Shown here one piece after another: positions 9,301 to 15,091 of a stretch of 23,285 bases of DNA (positions within the stretch are counted from its first letter, which is position 1; each line of letters starts with the position of its first letter). The position numbers and the translations under genes were made by a program. Below the pieces are notes generated by a model. It saw only the letters and a program-made list of their open reading frames with translations. It did no database searches and had not been told where the DNA came from. The DNA comes from an uncultured bacterium (lineage in GTDB: Bacteria > Bacteroidota > Bacteroidia > Sphingobacteriales > Sphingobacteriaceae). The stretch spans positions 1 to 23,285 of the forward strand of contig CAJBVG010000350.1 of NCBI GenBank assembly GCA_903958995.1, read 5' to 3'.

Positions 9301-10478
9301 AAGCTTCAATGAATACATCTGGTGGTAGTCCCGGTATTAAGAATGCTACTATTGAAGAGTATGAACTAGAGGCTCCGAAGATTACAAGTTACGAATGGCT
9401 GAATGATAATACGATTATCATTGCGAGTAAAGTTGGATTCGATAGTCTATCTACAATTCTTATTTCTGATAAAATTGGTAATACATATTCATTTAAAATA
9501 AATGCCGAAAGGAAAATAGAACTAGTTTTTGAACAGCAAATTAATGAAGGAGAAAAAGTAGAAATAAATATTTACCAATTGAATTGTTTAGGGATAGTTT
9601 TGGATACCAATTTGATTGTTTACAAGAAACATGTCCCGCGGGATAAAGAAATAATTATTAGCGAAATGCTATTTAACCCCTATCCTGGAAGTGTTGATTT
9701 TATTGAGTTGTACAATAATTCCGATTATATTATTGATGCCAAAACACTATCGCTAAGCGATGGCAAAAACACAATTGAAATTGATAAATATTTGTCACAG
9801 TCAAACTCAACAACATTTATACCTCCTCATACCTATTGTGTATTTACAAGCAATAAGTCTGATATTTTAACTCATTATACTGTACCAAATCCAGAGCAAA
9901 TTATAGAATTGAAATCATTACCCAGTATGCCAGATAATCATGGAAATATTTATGTAACAAATGAATTCAAGGAAGTGTTGGATCAAGTAGAATATGATGA
10001 GAAATTTCATTTGAGTTGGATTAAGGATGCCGAAGGACGATCATTAGAACGTAAGCGCATAGACCCTGAGCAAAACAATCAATCCAATTGGAGTTCAGCT
10101 ACCGACGAAATTGGATATGCTAGTCCGACGGGCAAAAACTCCCAACACCAAAATGCAAGTGATATCGAAGTGAAGAAATTTTGGCTAAGCAAGGATGTTT
10201 TAAACCCAGTTCGAAATGCGACAGACCAACAGCTTGAGATTAATTATACCTTGGTATCTGATGCTCAATTTGTAAATGTGAAATTATACACGAAATCGGG
10301 CGTGTTTCTGAAGGAAATTATTCATGGAAGTAGTATCCGAAATACAGGTGTAATTACCTGGGATTTAGCACTCAATGGGCAGCTATTAGTTGTTGGAACG
10401 TATATACTATCTGTGGAAAGCTATTCGGAAAATGGTCAATATCAATACTATAAAATACCTTTTGTAATACATTATTAA
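6324..10478 (+). CDS. Large secreted multi-domain protein with four lamin-tail (LTD) modules
   Basis: 1384 residues. A signal peptide covers about 1-19 (ending SFAFSQ). The N-terminal part (20-220) looks like a concanavalin-type jelly-roll. An Ig-like segment of SbsA type follows at about 225-315. Then come lamin-tail domains starting near 324, 590, 854 and 1109, each recognisable by I-x-E-(I/L)-x-x-(D/N)-P...EYIELYN. The first three are closed by GG(Y/W)S-(L/Y)-E ... (S/G)GG(T/S)PG; the fourth has the degenerate versions GRSLER and YASPTGKN. Ig-like linkers of roughly 100 residues separate them, so the protein repeats with a period of about 255-265 residues. Residues 1286-1384 resemble a FlgD/Ig-like C-terminal domain (LNPVRN..., GVITWDL...GTYILSVES). 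The lamin-tail domain is common in large Bacteroidota surface proteins, where its role is poorly known. Export and cell-surface or extracellular location are inferred. There is no enzyme motif I can identify. Confidence 0.88.
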   Translation: MRKILWMVGLFLNSFAFSQVSEGFNDGEFLHQPAWGGDTGRFEVNVAKQLKSKPFIRGDTAYLSTSNKMLLNSTWEFYVQINVDPSTSNQLRVYLSSDNSALDSPGNGYFLQIGETGSSDSYDIYRKSGKTITKIIDGPAKVRTTVDTIRAWFMVIHRIDGYWELYSRPNTSVPWNGEGNCMDRTFRTSNFAGISIKHTTTRADKFLFDNFYVYPYDVDTSGPEYNDVEIHDDTVISLLFSEEIDTIGLKNTVLFSVNNTIHPQKVSVNGINSNLLDLVFSSPIPAGRTSIRFPRLYDLLGNRSDSAQTVFVNYTPVVYSKSGDVIISEIMADPTPVIGLPEVEYIELYNTTDYPIQLANWEYQNGSSKNKLPNKLLQAHSFVILCKSSDTSLLKPYGNYIGFSTWPSIVNTSGSLKILNDKNQIIDQVNYKQSWYKNKSKENGGYSLEHSHPTKICDGFYAWEASSSSVGGTPGSANTVWSIDDGFYVQQVEYLTDSTLYIRFNKASDTLYSKASSNYWLKNANAYPTKIQFLNERYDEVLLIFGFKFKNKKTYTLQLNNFRTCDNTTLEEITFQNVFINQDDTSKIKINELYLDPYPSYGLSDNEYLELFNASPNTIDLSGYSIYINSTRFILPKVLLKKEEYLIVCATADTAIMKTYGKCIGLNALSTLSNTSASISINNKVGRLIDRVNYKQQWYRDQTKFDGGWSLELIDPYNRCDFINKWAASNNSIGGTPGKRNSIANFRIDQKNLSVANFTKISANQFQVKLNKAIDGRFINPAQFYFVGPKLKLYFPTSVQLDSPYYETVLLTFANAIPNGKYNFICQDMPSCSRADTSIVYPILISSTTDIWNNIKLSELMADPSPTVGLPNCEYIELYNNSDQQLQDLKLFIADTKDTILATIDNWKPNEYLILCAKEFRNVWDSNVHVIVLNNMLSIANEEDTIRLLNAEKNKIDELNYSYSMMPIDKKDGGYSYEKLSGTWDCNDPMTWQASMNTSGGSPGIKNATIEEYELEAPKITSYEWLNDNTIIIASKVGFDSLSTILISDKIGNTYSFKINAERKIELVFEQQINEGEKVEINIYQLNCLGIVLDTNLIVYKKHVPRDKEIIISEMLFNPYPGSVDFIELYNNSDYIIDAKTLSLSDGKNTIEIDKYLSQSNSTTFIPPHTYCVFTSNKSDILTHYTVPNPEQIIELKSLPSMPDNHGNIYVTNEFKEVLDQVEYDEKFHLSWIKDAEGRSLERKRIDPEQNNQSNWSSATDEIGYASPTGKNSQHQNASDIEVKKFWLSKDVLNPVRNATDQQLEINYTLVSDAQFVNVKLYTKSGVFLKEIIHGSSIRNTGVITWDLALNGQLLVVGTYILSVESYSENGQYQYYKIPFVIHY

Positions 10479-10494
10479 TTCCATCGAAATATTT

Positions 10495-10502
10495 TACATT
10501 TG
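10495..10502 (+). promoter_or_regulatory. Candidate -7 promoter element (TAnnTTTG) for threonine dehydrogenase
   Basis: TACATTTG matches the Bacteroidota sigma-ABfr -7 consensus TAnnTTTG exactly and ends 18 bp before the ATG at 10521. It would give a leader of about 10-15 nt. A TTTG that could serve as the -33 element is at 10461-10464, but the 30-bp gap is longer than the usual 19-23 bp, so the promoter is only partly supported. Confidence 0.4.
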
Positions 10503-10520
10503 CCTACACAACATAAGCAA

Positions 10521-11465
10521 ATGAAAGAAACGATTATCGTTATAGGATCTAACGGTCAGATAGGTACCGAGCTCGTAAATGAGTTACGTAGTATTTATGG
10601 TGGTGACAATGTAATTGCAACAGATATAAAGGAACCGAGTTACGAAGTTTTACATGGCGGGCCATTTGAGTTTTCGGATGTATTAGATAAAGCAGGCTTA
10701 CAAGCCATTTTTGAAAAATATAAACCAACACAGATTTATTTACTAGCAGCATTGCTATCAGCAGTTGGAGAACAGAAACCAAAAATGGCTTGGGAGCTAA
10801 ACATGAATGGGTTGTTAAACATTCTTGATTTTGCCCGAACATATGGAGTGAAGAAAGTTTATTGGCCAAGTTCTATTGCGGTATTCGGGCCAAATTCTCC
10901 GAAACAACAAACACCACAATACTGTACAATGGACCCAAATACAGTTTATGGATTTAGTAAATTAGCAGGAGAACGTTGGTGCGAATATTATTTCTTAAAA
11001 TATGGTTTAGATGTACGTAGTTTACGTTACCCTGGATTAATTGGATGGAAATCGGCACCGGGTGGAGGAACAACTGATTACGCAGTACATATTTTTCACG
11101 AAGCATTAAAGAGTAATTCTTACGAATGTTTCTTATCAGAAAATACTGAATTACCAATGATGCACATGAGCGACGCGATTAAAGCGACGATAGGTATAAT
11201 GGATGCGGATGCAAGCTTAGTGAAAATAAGATCGAGTTATAATGTTGCAGCAATGTCGTTTACTCCAAAAAGTTTAACCGAAGAAATTGTAAAGCATTTG
11301 CCTGATTTTAAAATATCTTATGTTGATACAGATCCTCGCCAAGCGATTGCAGATTCGTGGCCGAAGAGTATTGATGATAGTTATTCTAGAAAAGACTGGG
11401 GCTGGAATAATCAATTTGATTTGCCAGGTTTGGTTACAGATATGATCACCAATTTAAAAAAATAA
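10521..11465 (+). CDS. L-threonine 3-dehydrogenase, short-chain (epimerase-like) type
   Basis: 314 residues. It oxidises L-threonine with NAD+ to 2-amino-3-ketobutyrate, which is then cleaved to glycine and acetyl-CoA or decarboxylates to aminoacetone. This is the extended-SDR type related to UDP-galactose 4-epimerase, not the zinc-dependent MDR type of E. coli. The NAD loop IGSNGQIG lies at 8-15. S117/S118 sit in YWPSSIAVFGP, and Y143/K147 in TVYGFSKLAGERW form the SDR catalytic pair. Blocks typical of this subfamily follow: RYPGLIGW, GGGTTDYAVHIFHEAL and ELPMMHMSDAIKATIGIMDA. The frame extends to a TTG at 10500, but the ATG at 10521 gives the normal N-terminus and leaves room for the TACATTTG element. 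The glycine C-acetyltransferase partner (kbl) is not in the window. Confidence 0.93.
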   Translation: MKETIIVIGSNGQIGTELVNELRSIYGGDNVIATDIKEPSYEVLHGGPFEFSDVLDKAGLQAIFEKYKPTQIYLLAALLSAVGEQKPKMAWELNMNGLLNILDFARTYGVKKVYWPSSIAVFGPNSPKQQTPQYCTMDPNTVYGFSKLAGERWCEYYFLKYGLDVRSLRYPGLIGWKSAPGGGTTDYAVHIFHEALKSNSYECFLSENTELPMMHMSDAIKATIGIMDADASLVKIRSSYNVAAMSFTPKSLTEEIVKHLPDFKISYVDTDPRQAIADSWPKSIDDSYSRKDWGWNNQFDLPGLVTDMITNLKK

Positions 11466-11468
11466 TAC

Positions 11469-11642
11469 ATGACGTTTGAAGAGTTTTTCGCGAAGAAGAA
11501 AATTGACTTGTTGAAAATAAAACAAGCCGATACTACCCTTTTCGAAAAACTCAAAAACGAGTATGAGCTAATGGGACCAAAGAGTTTCGACCACGCAAAG
11601 AAGTTTGTGTTTAATATTTGGCGACGCAGGTTTCAATTGTGA
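11469..11642 (+). CDS. Small uncharacterised protein (57 residues) directly after threonine dehydrogenase
   Basis: An ATG at 11469, 3 bp after the stop of the preceding gene, opens a 57-residue frame ending with TGA at 11640-11642. It begins MTFEEFFAKKKIDLLKIKQA and ends with a basic tail, NIWRRRFQL. It is strongly charged (many Lys and Glu) and predicted mostly helical, with no signal peptide or membrane segment. The middle contains GPKSFDHAKKFVFN. Tight coupling to the dehydrogenase and the coherent composition make a real gene likely. I recall similar short proteins in other Bacteroidota, with the pattern FF-x-KK-x-IDL ... SFDH-x-KK, but that is memory, not a search. Function is unknown. 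The last codons run into a heptanucleotide repeat, so the extreme C-terminus may be variable. Confidence 0.72.
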   Translation: MTFEEFFAKKKIDLLKIKQADTTLFEKLKNEYELMGPKSFDHAKKFVFNIWRRRFQL

Positions 11643-11668
11643 GTTGTGAGTTGTGAGTTGTGAATTAC
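11641..11668. repeat. Heptanucleotide tandem repeat (GAGTTGT x3, then GAATTAC)
   Basis: Three exact copies of GAGTTGT at 11641-11647, 11648-11654 and 11655-11661, followed by the variant GAATTAC at 11662-11668. The sequence just before, CAATTGT at 11634-11640, is another degenerate unit, so the array starts inside the last codons of the small upstream gene. It lies in the 85-bp space between two convergent genes. Confidence 0.8.
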
Positions 11669-11685
11669 AAATCATTATACATCTA

Positions 11686-11730
11686 CTTCTAACTACCTAC
11701 TTCAAGCTTCGAGCTTCCCACTTCGAGCTA
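11686..11730. repeat. Second degenerate heptanucleotide array (CTTCGAG-type) at the 3' end of the T9SS gene
   Basis: Six consecutive 7-bp units in register: CTTCTAA (11686), CTACCTA (11693), CTTCAAG (11700), CTTCGAG (11707), CTTCCCA (11714) and CTTCGAG (11721), ending at the stop codon of the minus-strand gene (11728-11730). AAGCT-TCG-AGCTT at 11704-11716 can form a small 5-bp stem, but there is no T-tract to make it a convincing terminator. Together with the GAGTTGT array, heptads fill most of this convergent intergenic space. Confidence 0.6.
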
Positions 11731-13227
11731 TCTTGTTACAATGAGCTTCCCAAACGCCTGAACCTTACCTTCCAACAATACTTGCACAATATACGACCCA
11801 GGTGGTAGTTGTTCCACATTAATTCCAGAATCCAAATAATTACCAGCAAGTATTAGCTTACCAGTATAATCCGCAATTCGATAAGAAATAATTTTATTAG
11901 AATGATTAAACTGAATTTTATCATTGGCAGGATTTGGGTAGATTTTAATTTCTTCTCTACTAAAAGGAATATTATTAATTCCTACTAACTGACATCCTGG
12001 TGTTAAACATCCAAAACTATCTACTTTTAAGAGCCACGCATCTTGATTTACAATGGTATCATTGGGGTCAACACCAAATCCTGACATTAAAAAGCCATTA
12101 CTAGTTTTATTAATACTATAAATATGCTCAGACCATATTTTATTTGGATTAAATAATCTCTCATATAAGCTATCTCCATTATTGCTAATTGCCAGTAACC
12201 ATCCTTGTGATCTTTTAAGTGAATCCAAATTTCCATTAGATCCGGTCAATAAAATCCTTTTTTTTATAGAATCTATACTGATATTAGTAAATCCAGCATT
12301 TTCAATACCACCAAATGCCTTACTCCAAATTTTATTCCCAGTTGTATCTACCATCATTACACAGCCCTTTGATACTCCGCTACCATTCTGCATTGAATTA
12401 TAGCTACCTGCAAGCAAAATTTTACTTTGTTCAACAATTTCAATATCAGTTCCTGCCTGTCTAGGATATTCATTATACACTTTTTCCCATAACAAGTTTC
12501 CATCATTATTGGTCTTCACTAAAAACCATTTCATTATACCTGATATGGTTGAATATCCAAACAAAAAGAATGATCCATCAGGGAGTTCTATAATACTTGT
12601 TGGGTTTTCAAAGCTTACATTATTTTGAGTGTATGTTTTATGCCAGACTTTATTTCCATTGCTATCTAATTTCATAAGAAAAAAGTCGCAATCTTTCCCA
12701 GACTGAATTTGGTTACATGTTTGTCCGAAAATTGCATATCCAGAATCTTTAGTTTTGATAACTTCTACAGAATAATCATTCCCATTCTGAATATCATAAT
12801 TCCGAGTTGATATGGTATCACCAAATTCAGATACTTTCCAAAGCTTTATATAAGACCCTAAACTATTTTCTTGATATTTCTTTAAGTCAAATTCTTTCCC
12901 AGCTAGAAGAAAACCCCATTTTGTTTTTACAAGGTTAACGCCGTCAATACTATATCTGGGTTTATGATATGCCTTAGTGTAAATGGTGTCGCCAAATTGA
13001 TTAGTCCTAATAAAATACAAATAGGTTTTTACAAAATTTAAGGTGTCAATCGATTTTAAGTCTACACATTCACTTACAGTAAAATACCCAGTATCACCAA
13101 GCACAATTACATCGGAAATTAAATTGGATGTATGCTTATAATCATAGAATCTAGAAAAACGTATCTGCCCCTTTGCATTTGAAAATGCATATAATAATAA
13201 CATCATCAGAAGGCAGATACGTTTCAT
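11728..13227 (-). CDS. T9SS cargo protein with C-terminal sorting domain
   Basis: 499 residues. A signal peptide covers about 1-21 (cleavage near NAKGQ). The central part (about 25-410) is built of blade-like repeats of the form GDT(I/L)Y..K, with lines such as WLLKVD, FFLMKLDSNGNKVWHKTY and WFLVKTNNDGNLLWEKVYN. These are typical of Bacteroidota beta-propeller-like secreted proteins of unknown function. Residues 427-499 are a type A T9SS sorting domain: IKIYPNPANDKIQF, then DYTGKLIL and PPGSYIVQV, ending KLIVTR. The protein should cross the outer membrane by T9SS, lose this domain and be surface-anchored or released. I see no catalytic motif. The start is 4 bp after the stop of the broken upstream gene, so both probably came from one transcription unit. 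Confidence 0.88.
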   Translation of the reverse strand: MKRICLLMMLLLYAFSNAKGQIRFSRFYDYKHTSNLISDVIVLGDTGYFTVSECVDLKSIDTLNFVKTYLYFIRTNQFGDTIYTKAYHKPRYSIDGVNLVKTKWGFLLAGKEFDLKKYQENSLGSYIKLWKVSEFGDTISTRNYDIQNGNDYSVEVIKTKDSGYAIFGQTCNQIQSGKDCDFFLMKLDSNGNKVWHKTYTQNNVSFENPTSIIELPDGSFFLFGYSTISGIMKWFLVKTNNDGNLLWEKVYNEYPRQAGTDIEIVEQSKILLAGSYNSMQNGSGVSKGCVMMVDTTGNKIWSKAFGGIENAGFTNISIDSIKKRILLTGSNGNLDSLKRSQGWLLAISNNGDSLYERLFNPNKIWSEHIYSINKTSNGFLMSGFGVDPNDTIVNQDAWLLKVDSFGCLTPGCQLVGINNIPFSREEIKIYPNPANDKIQFNHSNKIISYRIADYTGKLILAGNYLDSGINVEQLPPGSYIVQVLLEGKVQAFGKLIVTR

Positions 13228-13231
13228 ATTC

Positions 13232-14902
13232 TTACTCTAAGATAATCATTCTTTTATTAAGTTGGTAAGATTCAATCCCATTAAGTAAACGAATGGTATA
13301 AATACCTGGAGCAAGAAACCCTTTCCCAATCCTTAAATCTCCATTCTTAGCTACCTTTACCTCATTGACTACTTTTCCGTGCATATCAATAATAAACACT
13401 GATCCGCTTGCAGATGAAATTAATTTCACTACAAAATCACCATTACTAGGATTTGGAATTAAAAGAAAATTTGGGATACTATTTCTTTCATTCAAACCTA
13501 ACTCTTCCATCTTGTTTTTATCTTTCTTAGTTTCATTATTTACAAGTGATGACTTTATAGTGTCGTTATTATTCTTAATCATACTCGATTCTTCCCAACG
13601 CTCTGCTTCCCTTACATACTGATAATTATAAAACAATTCTAGTATCTTTCTTGCTGCTGCAGAAATTTCCGAACTCCCATTCGAGATGCTTGTAATATTT
13701 TCCCACAAACTACCATCGCCAATACTATCGATTGGAGTACTTGAATTTTTAAAATCTAACATTGTTTGCATAAAGTTTTTATAATCTCCAACAGAGAGGT
13801 TATTTATTATATCTTGAGCATCTACATTCATTTCAGTTCCATATTCAATATAGATCGGCAGCTTTATTTCATCCCATTCTGGTCCTGTTTCTATTTCAAG
13901 CAGTTGTTTTAGCTCTTCGATAACACCACTATCTATATATTGTTGAGCTAAATTTAGCTTATACTTAAATATCAAATCGGCCTGTGCTTCTGAATTATTG
14001 TTTACCAATTCTTGTGCATATACTACGCAAGGAACAGGGTTACCTCCACAAGGGTCAAATGGCATTTCACATTCTCCATTATACTCTGTTCCAGATACCG
14101 GAGAAACAGTTACGTTAGAAGAAATGTCTAATGGTATAGCAGTGATAGGTTCTGAAACACTGAAATATTCAACTGCCATACTTTCATTTAAACGAATATT
14201 ACTTGAGTTATTCATTCCTGTATTATCAAGAAATGAATTTGCAGCCTGCATTTGATCTAAGACTTGAGAACCAAAATTATGTATTGCCCCAACCGTTATT
14301 GGATTAATGGACCAGTCTTGAATAGATTGGTTATATTCATTACATTGAATTACAAATTTTTCATTGTCTTCCTCTAACTGATTTGCGAATTCTAATTTCA
14401 AAAAATTATTATGTTCAATATTACATGGAATTGCATTTCCAGAATTTTTCACTAAAACACCGTAAGTATTTGCATTGCTCAATAATGAAGGTACACTTAT
14501 AGAATTACTAGATATATTAAAACCTCGAGAACTTTCTAATTGAATACCATAATTCTCCATTAACCAATTGTTACTTTCATATTCAGGTAGCTCGATGATG
14601 TTATCTCTGATATAAGTTCCTGATTGCGCCGTTTCTGTAATTGCTAACGATACTTTTTTAAATTCATTATTAATTATATTACTATACTTCAAAGGATTTA
14701 AATATCCACTCGATTCAACGCCATAAGTAAGACCCGTAAATGTATTATTCCTAATTTCAGTTCTACTATTCCATGTAACAATTCCATTTCCTTTTAAATC
14801 TGATCTTGGATGGTAAAAGGAATTAAATTTATTATTATATATAAAAATTCGATCTTGTTGTGTGTAAGTACCCCTAAAAATCCGACAGTTTATAATTTTG
14901 AG
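13232..14902 (-). pseudogene. 5'-truncated T9SS cargo gene with right-handed beta-helix repeats
   Basis: A coherent reading frame runs from the TAA at 14903-14905 to the stop at 13232, about 556 codons, with no ATG near its 5' end and no signal peptide. The first possible start giving 486 residues is a TTG at 14692. The protein sequence upstream of that TTG is clearly of the same kind (CRIFRGTYTQQDRIFIYNNK, then TEIRNNTFTGLTYGVESSGY), so the coding part has been cut, not merely mis-started. The N-terminal half has the RDN-I / NN-F / SSN-I turns of a parallel beta-helix. The C-terminal 75 residues are a T9SS sorting domain (IPNPSNGDFVV, MHGKVV, APGIYTIRL). Without a signal peptide the product could not reach T9SS. 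The break coincides with an imperfect inverted repeat at 14875-15005. An alternative is an intact gene with a frameshift in this copy, but I find no signal peptide in any frame upstream. Confidence 0.75.
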
Positions 14903-15005
14903 TTATATTTTCTACTCGATAAAAAAAGCGTGAAATAACAATAATTGAGAAAAAGTTTAAAAATCAACAAAAACAGAATTTCATGAAAATGTTAGTCGGT
15001 TTTTA
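14875..15005. repeat. Imperfect inverted repeat enclosing about 130 bp at the broken 5' end of the T9SS gene
   Basis: TAAAAATCCGAC at 14875-14886 is matched in inverted orientation by GTCGGTTTTTA at 14995-15005, which reads TAAAAACCGAC on the other strand, one T shorter. The enclosed segment is very A/T-rich, has stops in every frame I followed, and carries no recognisable gene. The layout resembles a miniature inverted-repeat element or a deletion scar. I see no clear target-site duplication outside it, so a chance A-rich match remains possible. Confidence 0.3.
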
Positions 15006-15091
15006 ATACTAGTAACAACGAATTACGAGCTACGAGTTACGAATTGGCATAACTTGTCCCGAAATATCGTATTGACTAATTAGCACATTGA
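14906..15091. other. Intergenic region between the broken T9SS gene and the NagZ-like gene
   Basis: 186 bp without a coding frame. It contains the right arm of the inverted repeat (14995-15005), a heptanucleotide array (15020-15047), and a weak A/T stem, ACTAAT at 15075-15080 with ATTAGT at 15091-15096, overlapping the stop codon of the upstream minus-strand gene. The stem has no following T-tract, so I do not call a terminator. No promoter matching TAnnTTTG was seen for the downstream T9SS genes. Confidence 0.6.
15020..15047. repeat. Heptanucleotide tandem repeat (GARYTAC units)
   Basis: Units GAATTAC (15020-15026), GAGCTAC (15027-15033), GAGTTAC (15034-15040) and a decayed GAATTGG (15041-15047). 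The unit GAATTAC is identical to the last unit of the array at 11662-11668, so the two arrays, on either side of the T9SS gene pair, belong to one repeat family. Confidence 0.7.

Noticed and set aside
11704..11716. Small stem AAGCT-TCG-AGCTT as a bidirectional terminator
   Set aside because: Only 5 bp, with no T-tract on either side, and it arises naturally from the heptad repeat pattern.
11728..14902. T9SS gene pair as a toxin, defence or conflict island
   Set aside because: Neither protein shows a nuclease, protease, deaminase or ATPase motif, and there is no immunity gene or recombinase nearby. They look like ordinary secreted proteins.
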